Shown piece by piece: positions 1 through 12,178 of a stretch of 64,000 nucleotides of DNA (within the stretch, counting starts at the first letter, position 1; the number at the start of each line of letters is the position of its first letter). Source of the DNA: Alligator mississippiensis (lineage: Eukaryota; Chordata; Crocodylia; Alligatoridae); contig NC_081835.1 of assembly GCF_030867095.1 (NCBI RefSeq), positions 18,732,501 through 18,796,500 of the forward strand, given 5' to 3'. Below the pieces are notes generated by a model. The model worked only from the letters and a program-made list of their open reading frames with translations. It had not been told where the DNA came from and did not search any database. Made by a program: the position numbers and the translations under genes.

Positions 1-1441
1 CTCCCATAAATCCAAGCTTTTTTCTTTTCTTTTTTTAAATTTCCTCTCTTGCCTTAATGATCATACCTGCACCCTTTCCTTCCACGGCTCTCATCTAGAT
101 CAGCTCTCAACAGAGTCCGCCTGCTTGTTAGAATGAGGACTCTCAAGGTCAGTCAGATTTTATAAGGCAACCATTTCATCTTTCGTGCCTCTCTGGCTAG
201 ATTCCTCCCTAAAAGCTGCTGAACACTTGAGATTCTGCTGGGTTTGAAAGCCCTGCCAACACCAGAGCCAATTAGGAGTTTTAGGACGATGCACATTAGG
301 GTTATTACAGGCGGCAGATATGCGGCCAGAATAAATCTTAGCTGAACTTTTAAGTGGTTTCTGTAACTTGGGTTTGTTTCCCCTTCTTGAAAATGGAAGG
401 AAAGAGACAGGTCAGCTGTCTATGAGAACCTGCTGGGATTCAAGCAAACTAGCAGCATCTCCATCAGGATGATGTTCTGCCCATACAAGAGCTTAGAAGG
501 GCAACAGCTACACTTGCAACAACAGTCAAATATCATAAGAACCATTTAATACACTTAAACACATGCTTGGTAAAATCTTTGTTGGATTATTTCTTAAGCT
601 ATCATCAATGTGTCCATGGCCATTTAGACCACAACCAGTGTTTTAGACCTGTTGGAGACAGATTTCAGGCTCTTGCTGTCTTAAACAGCACAAGCCCCTT
701 CCCATCAAGCCAAGGAGAGTTTTCTTTAGCTGTTAGTAATGAAGGACTTCAGAAAAGCTGGACTGGTCTGATTCCAGATGGCTAAAAGCACTGGGTCACA
801 AGCACAGTAGCTGGCTTTTTTTAACGCCTTAGGACAAGAGAGGGCAATTATTTGGGCTGGCAGGCCACTTAAGGAGTTTCAGCAAGCTGTTGAAGGCAAG
901 ACAGGGGTGGTGTTAACTCTTCCTCACCCCCCCCCCACCCCATCACAGCTGTTTACACTGCCTGGTACAGAAAACGGGGGGTGGGGAGATGCCAATTGAT
1001 CCTATTCAGCCACTGGCCCATCCACCTGCACCCACTGCTGAGGGCACCAGATGGAGTGGGCGCGCAGTGTCACCATGGAGACCAGCCCAGGATCCCTGCA
1101 GGTAGGGTGCGCTCAGCTGGGTGGACGGGATGGGGCAATGGGCAGGCCGAGACAAAAATCTGGGAAAGGGATGGGTTGGGCAGGGAAAGTGCTGGGATTG
1201 CGGGGAGGTAACAGGGCCCAAGGCAGAGTTGCAACCCACTCCTTGCACGCCCCTGCAACAGATGCTGGTTCTGGTGCTCCCAGCAGTAGGTGCGAACAGG
1301 CATACCTGAGCAGCAGGGCCAGGCCAGGCAGCTGCAGTTTACACACTGACAGCAGCAGCTGGAGGGAGCCATTGAAGCAGGGGCTACCAAGAAGCCAAGA
1401 CTGGCCACCCCGCCGTACCACTGCACCTTCCAGCCCTGCGC

Positions 1442-1460
1442 ACTACAGCTCCCGGCATGC
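1442..1460 (+). promoter_or_regulatory. ZNF143/SBS-like motif
   Basis: ACTACAGCTCCCGGCATGC closely resembles the ACTACAAYTCCCAGCATGC element bound by ZNF143/STAF, usually found in CpG promoters. The surrounding 1.0-1.7 kb is GC-richer than its flanks but not a clear CpG island, and no gene start is recognised. It may be an orphan promoter remnant or part of a repeat. Confidence 0.4.
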
Positions 1461-1599
1461 CTGAAAGCTGCTCATAGGGATACAGCAGGCTGCACTCTGC
1501 ACTAGGTGGCACCTCCATGCCCAGGGGTGGCAAGACCAGCCACATATGCCACGGCTAAGGCTGCCGCCCATGTCTGGGCTAGGAGAGGCCAAGGGACCC

Positions 1600-1700
1600 G
1601 CTGTGGGCTGGATGGAATCATTTGGCAGGGCGGATCTGGCCCGTGGGCCATACTTTGTTCACACTGCCTTACAATTTGTGGACAGCACCCAACTAAAAGG
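1600..1700. mobile_element. hAT-like element terminal fragment
   Basis: The segment contains a 'ctggatgg…ggatctggcccgtgggccata' pattern. The same pattern occurs just inside the ends of hAT-like elements elsewhere in the window (about 26770-26820 and 63240-63290). Boundaries are not defined. Family placement is by resemblance only. Confidence 0.3.
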
Positions 1701-4565
1701 GGTGCAAAATCAGGCCTGAGGTATTGCCTGGGCTGCATTTCTTCACCAGACTGCTTCTAGAAAAACTGTACTAACTACTAGTGGGGATCATCTTTCGCTC
1801 AAAAGAGTACTAAACCCATGCGATCAAACCTAAACAGGATACCGAGCTGAGGTGCCTAAAAGCGTTTCAGAGTATTTGTGCATTTCCTTCTTGATAACCC
1901 TGCTCTTCCAGCTGTTGCAACCTGGATGCACAGCAAAAATCAGAGGCTGCTGGATCCATGTGTTTAAACAGAAGGGAACAAGCCACAGGGGGCATGAGGA
2001 GAAAATGAAAGAGAACCAGGTGGATCTAACACACACCTCCAGGTTTCAAACCATCTCAGCACACAACGGCCATACAATTCCAAAGAAATGCGTCTCTGTA
2101 GAGAAATGAACGGACTGCTGACACGCGATACAAACTTGCAAACGGGATGGAAACAGGGCATATTCCACACCATCCCAAACTCGGGATTCTAAGGCTAGAA
2201 TTAAAAAAAAACAAAAACAAAAAAAAAACCCACCCTTAGAGATGTGCTTTTTTATTAGTAGGTAAACAATTGGAGGCTTCCATAGTTCAGAGGCTGCTCA
2301 CACTGGAAAACTAGAGGGATTTCTCTGTGTCCTTTCAGTGCCATCTAGTGGAAAAATTTACCAGTTTGGTGAAACCCTTCTGCACACAGCAGGAAGCAGA
2401 AAGGCTCAGGAAAGGATTCATCACTGGCACATAATGGAGGAAACATTTATTAAATTCTTCAGCCCCAAAATAAGAATGCCACAGCCAGAAAAAATTACAT
2501 CCTAATAACTTGAGCAGCAGCAGCAGCCACCCAGAGCTTGCATGATATCAATACAGCATGCAGACTGTGGGCTGCAGCGGTTTAGATCCCAGTATAAAAC
2601 ACAGAATCCAAGGGATGAATAATGTAAATGGGGCAAGTGACAGACACCCCCCTCCAGGTTACTAAGCTTATTAAAGCAGACAAGTGAAAAATCAGAAGGG
2701 AGCCAGCATCTGCTATTTTTGACTTTGCTTAAATCAAACTCCATCTACACCATCAAGTTTTAGAGAGACTCACAGGCAAGCTTGAAAGATTTGGCTTAAT
2801 GGTTAGAACAGAAAAACCTCATACTGTCCTAAACCGTGCAGATGTCTTCCTAAGGAAGCCAGTTCATTCAGATTAATTAACCAAGCACAAGCCCAAGAAC
2901 AGGTCTAAAACATAAGCTTTCAAGCTATATATGTATGCAGAAACATACGAAATGCAGCGAGTTCAGAGGCCAACTCATTGACCTATTGGTAAATTATGTG
3001 AATTATCAAGTAGGAAACTCAGGTGCAACTCGGCAGCCTGGGTCGCTAGTTCCTTAAATAGGAAAATGACTTGTTCGCTCCCAGAGTGAGCCTAGCACAG
3101 CTCAACAGCAACACCTGCTGGCCAACCAATGCAGACAATCACAGCTTAGTTATCTGTGTGGTTGCCATTCATTTTATTGGAGTTGTACATTTTTTACTAC
3201 AGTTTAAGAACAGATCAAGGCACATTTCTTACCCAAATAAACTTAGTCCTTAGTGTAACCTATCTGAGCATGGGATTTTCTATGTGTATGCACAACTTGT
3301 CATCTGCATGTGCCTGTCCTCAGAAATTAGTATTTGGGTAGCATTTAAAAATAAAATGCATTTAATTCATACTGGAGGTGGCCTTACCCCTCCCACTGCC
3401 TCAAACACATTTGTATAGTCTCTGGGATACTCCTTGGAACAGCTTCCCTTCTCCAGGGAACAGCTAGCATGCAAAGAGCCTGTGGCAATCAGGTATTTAC
3501 TTCCTATGTTAGCTCTGTCTCCACAAAAACAGAAAGGCAACTGAGGCCATTAGAGCTCGCTTCCCTCAAGGTGCCTTAACAGATTCCTCATTAGCCTTGG
3601 GAAAGAAACCGGTTATAGCAAAGTTATTTTATTATTGTAGCAGAAGTAGTGCTAATAGTCTCAGCTTAATTTAGACATGAAGGAAGGTATACTCTACCTG
3701 GACTAATTACAATGAAAATTAACTTCAGACTCTCAGGTTTTTTTTCCTTGCCTCAGATGTGTATAGTATGGCTGCCCACACAAATTACTTATCTACCATT
3801 TTAATGAAAAGAATGAAATAGGAAAACTCAGGTGGCTGGAAAAAGGGATAAAAAGCTTTTTCAGCTTTAATTGACCAGCTGCAATTTGGACCAACAACAT
3901 GGTAATCAAGCATCCACAAATTACTGAAACAGATCAAACAGGGAGACAAGTTGGTAGAACTCAGTTTAGTTACCAGTGCAGAAGTGCCACGTTGTAACTG
4001 GCACGCTTAATGGTTGAAGGGTCTAGTGCAAATCAGCACGTGGACACTGCAAAGTAAGTTGGGATCATTAAAAATAAGTGTGCCTTTGCCCCCCAAAACT
4101 GAACTTATCTGCAGAAATTTGGCGCATGTGTATAAATATATTATACAAATGCTATGTCGGCAGTTCAAGTGTTTTGAAAAATATTCTCCCGTGTTAAGCC
4201 AGGGAGAGAAGAGGTCCCATTGGAGCAAGTCGTGTACTGGAATTCTAGAATCAATAGGGAACCCACTGAGATGGGATGGCATGGCTTTAGCTTCGGCCTG
4301 TGCATTATCAGGGTAAGGATGTTGGCAAACAAATCTGTTCCATTCACTAATACACACGCACACCAATTTAGAAAACAAAATGGATTTGAAGACTTTATGA
4401 CAGACACCAATCCACTGGGCAAGTGAGGAACTAGCAGTGCCTCTTTTCCCAGAGCTCTTGAAGAGATGGAGCATCCCTCATCTCTTGATTGTAGGAGCAC
4501 TGGGTGTTTAACAAAGACATCCTTTCTTTTAAGTGTTAGTCATCAAAATTAAGTAGATATTAGCA

Positions 4566-4591
4566 AGAGAAAGAGAGAGAGAGAGAGAGAA
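4566..4591. repeat. (GA)n microsatellite
   Basis: Run of GA/AG dinucleotides in CHCHD6 intron DNA. Confidence 0.9.
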
Positions 4592-5341
4592 GGTTGAAAA
4601 GTCTTACTTAATTCCTTTGTTTTCATTTCTCAAAGCATGTCCTCCTTCCATTAGTTCTCCGTTCACTAAAGATTTTCAGGCTAGATAGGGCCTGAATTCT
4701 TAGTTTAAATACACAAGCTGGCAGGGAGGAGGGGGCAGCAAGCCAGGAACTCCTCAAAACACTCAGCACGAGCACTCACCTTCTCAGGTCTTCCAATCTA
4801 GACCTTTTGTTTGAAACAAAAACTAGAAAAGGAATAAGTCAATTCTTCCCCCAACCCCCTTAAAAGAACCCCTTTTCCATAGTTACCCTGTGGCATATAT
4901 TACCCAAGGCTTATAAATAATATATCACAGATGGGCACAATCAATAAGCACAGAACATTTTTATAGTATTATAATCAAAATCCTGACATGATCCAAGAGC
5001 AGAAAGAATTCCAGCCAAGAACAGCAGCAGCTGTGGTCCAATTCAACTTTTCAGTTGATTCATGGCAATCAGAGGGTGGAAAAGATTTGGGGCTACATTT
5101 GGACAAGGTTAGATAAGATGCAGGAAGTGAGATTCCTTCAGGAACACACATTTCCCGCTTCCACCCCTACACGTAATACACATTGTTCACTGCCCTCCCT
5201 CCCTCCCTCCCAAAACGGCTTGTATTAAGAAACGGAAATGCTGTCATGGAACGACTGATTTTTTTAGGAATCTGCTGAAACTCCAAAACATGCATGCATG
5301 TATGCAATTAGGAAGAAGTTAAGCTGACTGTAATAGGAAAC

Positions 5342-5361
5342 TTAAAAAAAAAAAAAAAAAA
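5342..5361. repeat. poly(A) tract
   Basis: About 20 consecutive adenines. It could be the tail of a plus-strand retroposon, but no recognisable body precedes it. Confidence 0.85.
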
Positions 5362-6074
5362 AGGCAGCCAACCAGCTGCCTAAGAGTTAACATTATGCGT
5401 TTCTCATCAAAACCTCTTTCGAGGAGGTTAAGCACACAATAGACTATCTAAAGCAACAGCTAGAAAGGCTGCTTGAAATTCCACACATGTGCCTCAGCAA
5501 TGTATTTCTATTAATGTCCAGCGTGTGTCAGCGTGAAGATAAGGTACCAACATCATGTCCAACCAGCCAGCTAGAGAATGGGATGCCGTGTAAAACATTG
5601 TCTGATACTTAGAATCCAGGAGAACGGTGGCGTTTGCAATCTCACCCTCTGCACACACGCGCCTGATAACGCCACCAACAAGGAGAGGCAGTGTGAGGAA
5701 ACCATCCTGCAGCTTTGGGGAAGAAAAAAAGATTGAGAGGGAGGGAGCAGGAAGCGAGGAAGAAAGAAAATAAACTTGATCAGCAAATGAAAGGTTTTGG
5801 GTGCCCAACTGGCAGCTTGTGAAGGAATTGATGCTAGCACTAACAAGGAGAAAAGTCGCAAATCACATTTGCTCTTCAACTTTCTTTAATCTTCCCCACC
5901 CCCCACTTTCTTTTTCCATGTAAAGAAGTAACCTTAACACTAGCTTTGAGCTCCCCACCATATTACGTGCACTTGTTTTATCTCTTACTATGAAGCAAGG
6001 AAGTTACTCTACTCTTATCTGAAGCACAGGAAGCATCATTAGCAAATCTCTGGGACCTCTACCCAATGCTTGGT

Positions 6075-6115
6075 AAAATAAATAAGTAAGTAATAAATAA
6101 AATAAAATAAATAAA
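6075..6115. repeat. AATA/AAATA-rich simple repeat
   Basis: Imperfect tandem of AATA, AAATA and AAGTA units in intronic DNA. Confidence 0.85.
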
Positions 6116-8913
6116 GCAGATAAAATCAGCTCGGATACCAAAACTGAAGGGCTCTCTTGGTCATATTTCAGGGTGCCAGGGAGATATGAAGTAACTGGCA
6201 TTCTATGCTTCCTCTACACCCATAGTCTATGTTATCTGAGAATGCAGAGCTGCCTGTTGGAGTTTTCCCTTCATGCATGTTAGATTATTTTGCAGCATCC
6301 ATAAGCCTTACAGCCCACACCTCATTCTCTTTGTATAGCACCTTCCAACCAGCCGGACTCTGAGACGATTTACCAATGTATTTCTAAGCATCATTGGCCC
6401 ATGGTTCAAATGCTGTCACTTCTGAAGCGTATCACACTAGGTATTAGACAATATCACCGAATACTAAAGTAAGCATGCACAAGATGCCAAGGCACAAAAC
6501 CTGAGGAGGCCAAGTAGCACTCCAAACTGACATTCGACAGGAAAGTAAGAATAATATTCTAGCTATTACAAAAAAGTAACATGGGATCTGTAGTGATCTT
6601 GCATGAAGAGCAGGAACTCCAGGATGGTCTCAGTACTGACTCAAAGGAAGTGGCAGCCTACCAAGACACTAGCTGCAATGCCTTGGCACATATAGTGCTA
6701 CTCCCTTCCTTTGAAGATCTAACTTCCACTTGGCATCAGATGATCAGTACTCACACTGGAAAAACCACCAAGAACTGGGTTTCACACCAGACATGAACTG
6801 GTTATAAGGAAGGATCAAAGTAACACTTGGATAATTGCATCATCAGATACCATCTCTTGTCCTTCAATTTGTCTGCTTACCAATTCATTTTTTTTTTTTT
6901 ATAGCTTTGTTCTCTCTTTTCCCCATCCCTAAGGGGGAGAGAAGAGAAAGACTGGCTATAAAGCTTAAAAGCCAACCTGAACTAACTCTGTAGGACCCAC
7001 TGAGGAAAACAACCAAGTGTCACATTGAAAGCAAGTACAGAACATTTTCTCACGTGCCTAGGTATCTGTGCTCCCATCCAAAGCTCAGTCGTATGTGAAA
7101 ATGGATCTTTGGGAGTCTTCTAGCCACCCTCTGGTGTTTTTGTCACAAATTCAGTATGTGCCACTAGTTAAAACACACAGATCAAGTGTTGCCCAGGACT
7201 GTTCAAGGTCTTGGAGTGGAATATATGGAGCTCTCCAACATAAAGATAAGATGAAGCCACACTAAAAATAAGCTGGAGTGGAGTGTATTGCTGTGCAAGC
7301 TTCTCTACTACCTGTTATCAGGCTCATTCTCTTACAAGCATTAAAATTCACTCAGGTTTAATAAAAGCAATGTTCTATTTTAGATGCAACAGCTCTTCCT
7401 AAAAACAACTGGTGCCATTATCCAGCACTGCACAGTTGCAATAGAGACAAAATTCTCATACTCCCAAACTCTCTTCAGTCCTTTCAGCTATAGGTATCCT
7501 AAATCCAGACAGACTCATCTGGCAGCTGTTTCTGAGCAGCAAGTCAACTCTGTAGCCAAAACCCACAGAATGCAGGTAAAGAAGACTTGGAGCCAAGACA
7601 GGGAAGTTCAGCAGCCCCACAGACAACTTCAATTTGTTGCAGCTGTAGGATTTAAAAAGAGGCCAGCCCTGCGATAAGGTCCTTCAGACCAGGCAACTAT
7701 AAAAATGAGAGGCTCACATGAGACCATCAGCTGCTGAAATCTGCAAAAACCCTCCAAACACAAATTAACCTTCAGAGTCAGGCGATAAAAGACTAGAGCA
7801 GCAGAAATTGGAAGTAATTTTTTTAAAGGCAAAAAGAGAATAAAAAAGGATTGCTACAAATGTCTGACAAATCACACTATGGGTAGCTGGGAAAATAAAA
7901 AAGCAAAGAAGCAGGCTCTCATCCCCAGCCAGATAATGCCTTTGCCTTCCCCTAGGACAAGAGGAAAAACGCTGTATTTTTATGTTGCAGGAGTATTTTG
8001 GTGCATTTTTCCCAAAAACATTTCATTTAAATTCTGACCCTTCATCCCTTCTGTTCCTCAACCTTTATTCCCACATCAGCTGTTCCCAAGATCTGAAGTT
8101 GTTAGTTTGTGCAAAGCATTCAACAAGCAGATCCCACGCAAAGCACGGAGCTGACTACACCTAGTTTAGATTCATGCTGACCCTCCCAGAGCACCTTGTT
8201 TAAGAATAGTTTCATCTGTATGGATCCCTGGTTTCACAGGCAGCATGCAGAGAATCCCTCCACCAAAATGCAGTCTCTTCTGGGATAGAGCCTAATTTAC
8301 AGAAACGGGGAAGGAAGCCTTGGCCCTAGACTTTAAATCAAATCTAGAGGAGGCTCTGGTGAACAACCACAACACATACCACAAAGAGCCAGATAAAGAG
8401 ACAAGCTGGAGTAGGTAAGGAGCTGTATTACCAAGCCCAGACTGCTGTAGATCAGGTAAGGGAAAGGGAGGAAGAGAAAGTTATGACACTGCACAGTCCT
8501 TTGATTTAATCCCCCTGTCCATTTCTTGCAATGAAAAAAGCTGGAGCAGCATAAACCAGTCCAGAGCCCTAAGCAAAGGAGAAGAGGTGGCCTGTCTGAG
8601 GCACATTTAGAAGTGCTGAAGCTCCATATTACAGCTTCCATTAGCAAGCAGCAGGAGGTAGCTTCCATATCAGATACTGAAGTGTGGGTGTGGAAGGGGA
8701 ACACAATCCCAGGGGCACCCTGACTACCTCTGCTTCCTGTGGCCCTTTTCAATCTCACACGTACACTATGTCCACAATATAAAATAGCTATAAGTCAAGT
8801 CTGACTTCACTGCCAGGAACCTTGTTTTACTGAAACTAAAGCGGCAAGCATAGAAGAATCTCTTCAGTAGCCAAAATAGTACCTGATAAGAGAGTTTACT
8901 CAAGTAACATGCC

Positions 8914-9955
8914 TAGGGTTACCATATGTCCAGGTTTCCCAGACACATCATCTTTTTGGAACCTCAAGTCTCCGTCCAGGCATTTTTCTGAAATATGAAC
9001 CAATGCCTGGGATTTTGCTCTGCTTCACTGGCGAGAGCAAGGGGAGGGCAATTGGAGGCAGTGGGAGCAAGGGGAGGGCAATTGGAGGCAGCAGGCACAC
9101 ATGCACCTGCACACACATGACTGGCATGCAGACAGGCAGGGTTATGGAGCAGCCCCAGCAGCTGGATGCAGGTAAGTCTGTGGGGGGCGGGGTTGGAGGG
9201 CCAGGGCTTGGGAAATATCCAGGGGTTGGTGTGCGGGTGCGAGGTGGTGCCTGCCAGTGGTGGGGGAAAACCGTCTGGGTGCCACGGCTGTGGCAGGGCA
9301 GAACGGGGGGGCCTGCCCCTCCAATGGGGGTCCTTTGAGGGCAGCAGGGAGCTCTGTGTGGCCAGGCCAGCAACAAAGGGGCTGGTGCCTGTGCTCACAG
9401 GGCTGGGCCAGCCAGGAGATGCTGTCTGGGTTGGGCCATGGCCAGGCCGCCTGCTGCGATGCCTGAGCCCCAGCCCAGAGCATGGGTTGCCACAGGCACC
9501 CTTCTTCCCTCCCACCCACACAGGGACTGTTCTCACTCTGCCGTCACCTACACCAATCTGAGCCACCATGCTCCAACCCGATCAGGACAGGGGCAGGTGG
9601 GAGCCCCCTCCAGCAGGGCTGGGGGGAGCAGGGGGCTGTGGGTCAGGAATAAGGGGCACCAGCAGGGATTGGGGGGCTGCAGGTTGGGACTGAGAGGCAT
9701 CAGCTTAACCAGCTGGCAGGACCAAGGGGCTGCAAGTTGGGAGTGAGGGGCACTGGCAGAGCCAGGGGGCTGTGGGTAGGGAGTGAGATGAGAGTAATTT
9801 CTTCTCCATGTACAAAAGAAACATTTTCTTTATTTCAGTTTAATATCTGGTTCACATCTGGAATTGAAAAAGTAGGGAAGTTTGTATTTTTTCCACAGAT
9901 GAAGAAAGCAAGGATGAGATCAACTTGTTTTAAAACCTTGAAAGATATGGTGACC
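8914..9955 (+). mobile_element. GC-rich DNA transposon-like repeat, copy 1
   Basis: The left end TAGGGTTACCATATGTCC matches the start of a second copy at 60079. Both share a following 'gggattttgctctgct' block, a GC-rich core with a 'caggtaagtctgtggggg' stretch and the 'gagtgaggggcactggcag' motif near 9.74 kb. A possible inverted right end (GATATGGTGACC) sits at 9944-9955, but I could not find a matching target duplication. The GC core ends near 9785, so the right boundary is uncertain. I read it as a non-autonomous DNA element. All ORFs inside it are taken as chance frames. Confidence 0.55.
9035..9094. repeat. 30-bp tandem duplication
   Basis: A 30-bp unit starting GAGCAAGGGGAGGGCAATTG occurs twice in direct tandem inside the GC-rich transposon-like repeat. 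The related copy at 60.27 kb carries a single diverged unit. Confidence 0.85.
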
Positions 9956-10465
9956 AGAAACTCTCAGTTCACTTTGCTACCAAGGCAGAAGTCCTCCTTT
10001 GTTTGATAAATTTGTTTGCTAAGTGGAAGACATGTTACTAGTTAAATAAAATCTACCTTAAATGTACTGATACAACAGGAAAAAAAGATAAGCTTATTAA
10101 AACAACAACCTGAAAGTGCTGTAATTTTACATTTAATTGCATTCCAACTTCCAACTGAAGGTAGCCTGACCCAAATTAATTCCACAAGTAAGTAACATGT
10201 CAACCACTATTTTCTAATAAAAATGTAAAAATTAACTATCTGTAACTGCTTAAATAAAAGTGTATGAAGATAGTGTATCCTAGTTAGCAATAAACAAAGC
10301 TGATCCAAGATTAGAAACCTTTTTAGGTATATAAAAAAACAACTTAAATAAAATAACACAAATGCAAAACAAAATTAAAAAAATAGCAAGCTGAAATTTA
10401 AACTACCGATTTAAAAAAAAAAATCAGTTCTTTCCACATCAAACCCAAGTGCTATTCAACATGGA

Positions 10466-10625
10466 TCAGGTATCCAGGTCGTAGCCATATTGGTCTAGAG
10501 GCAAAAGGAATCAGCCCCAAAATTCTTTAATTGCCTGAAAGCTTACAATTAAAGAAAAATTTTTGGAAAAATCTAGTTGGTCTAATAAAAGATATCACCT
10601 TTACCACGAGGTCTGATTTCATTCA
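10466..10625 (+). mobile_element. Short SINE-like repeat with 'gtagccatattggtct' head
   Basis: The head 'tcaggtatccaggtcgtagc' is shared almost exactly with the copy at 50104. The tail 'ttggtctaataaaagatatc' is shared with copies at 38.7 and 18.4 kb. An inverted 'ttctttaattg…caattaaagaa' pair lies in the middle, so this copy is also partly foldback. The family name is not assigned. A tRNA-derived or MITE origin cannot be told apart by eye. Confidence 0.6.
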
Positions 10626-11000
10626 ACATGGAAACATTTTCAATACTTTAAGCAAAACTTACAAACTCGTACTTCATAAAACAATCACAAATGCCTCCTC
10701 CCAGCAGAGGCAGATTTATCACAACAGAAATGGGAAGGGGTATCAGTGGAGGCAATATGCTACACTGACCGTACATCAGGCAGAAGCAGTAAAACTACTT
10801 TGCTGAAGAACTGGATCCAAAATGAGTCGTGTCAACTTGTCACCATTTGAGAAACAGAGCACAGAACAACAAGCCTCATCTGCCCTAGGAAGGGTGTCCA
10901 CTGTTATTCATGGGAATCAAGGGTGCTGTTGATCTAGAGCTGAATGCAGTTCAACTGTAAGTGTTAATAGGACCAAAACAGGTTCGCACCATTTCTGAAA

Positions 11001-12178
11001 CTATTTACTAGGCCTGTGCGAAGCAGCAAGTATTTGCTTTGGATTCAGCTGAGAGGGGAGGGAACGGGCAGAGAGGAGGAGCAAATCAATGCCCCCACAG
11101 CAAGGGAAGGAATGGGGCTGGGACAAGCTGTACAGCTGGGGCAGGGGGGCACAGGACTCGTGGAGGAGGGCTCCTGCTACTGCACACCACCAGTCCAACA
11201 GCTGCTCTTCCAGTGGCTCCTTTGGCAGCTCTCTCTGCCAGTGGTCCAGGAGGGCATTTAAGCGGGCGTGTGCCCCCAGATCTGCATGGGGCAGGCAGGC
11301 TGGGCTCCGCTCCACAGGGCAGCTAGCCCCAGCCTGGAGCACAGCCCTGGCTCCACCCACCATGCAGAGCGCAGTGCAGCAGGGGCTATGGGGGGGCTGC
11401 AGCCTCCCTAAAATTCCCCATAGCCCCCACCTCCGGCCCCATCCCGATCTGGGTGCACACACCCGCCCCCATGCTCTGCTGCTGCTCACACAGCTGGGGC
11501 GCAGCAAGGCAAAGCCAGGGTTTGTCTGGGAGGCACGGGAAGGCTGGAGCAGCTTCCGCCACTGCACGCTGCTTGTCCACAGCAACACAGCGACACTGTC
11601 CCACGCCTCCCTGCACCAGCTGGGTGAGCAGCGGGAGGGCATAGCCCCCCACACCCAGCACCATCCACCACCCATCTGAAGCGCAGCCCATCCCCTGCAG
11701 GTCCAAGGGCACTCGCCCACTCCCATGCCCGCCTGGGCTGGCGGTGAGAGCTGCCAGAGGAGCCACTGGAAGAGCAGTTCCCAGACCAGCGGCATGCAGT
11801 GGCGGAAGCCCCACTTCCCGGCTGGGCAGCTTCTCCCTGCCCCAGCCCCAATCCCTCCCTTGCTTTGGGGGCTGTGATCTGATCTGCCCCACCTCGCCCC
11901 ACACACACCCCTCCCCTCCCCACTCTGCCCACCACAGACTTACCAGCTGGAGGCAGCTGTGTCCAGCATGGAAGAGGACTGCTGCCTGTTTAACCTATGA
12001 CCTAATCTCCAAATTGGTGCCAAATCTTTCCAAATCGAATCGATTCGGAGGCTTCCGAATTGATTTGGACCTTTTAATGGGTCTCCCAATTTGATTTGGA
12101 AATTCGGCCGCCAAATCGGGCTGAATCTCCTCCAAAAAGAAATTGGCTACCAAAGCTTTGCACAGCCCTACTATTTAC
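11001..12178. mobile_element. hAT-like foldback transposon with perfect 8-bp TSD
   Basis: The element (11009-12170, 1162 bp) starts TAGGCCTGTGCGAAG and ends CTTTGCACAGCCCTA, a near-perfect terminal inverted repeat. It is flanked by identical 8-bp copies of CTATTTAC (11001-11008 and 12171-12178). Eight-base duplications are typical of the hAT superfamily. The GC-rich interior is itself a large inverted repeat: the block around 11190-11300 reappears reverse-complemented around 11690-11800, so both strands encode the same LLFQWLLWQL string. No transposase is present, so it is non-autonomous. The open frames of up to about 300 codons here are by-products of GC richness. Confidence 0.85.

Noticed and set aside
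11001-11906. 301-codon ORF and several overlapping ORFs
   Set aside because: They are inside the GC-rich foldback transposon. The same peptide string on both strands reflects the inverted repeat, not coding.
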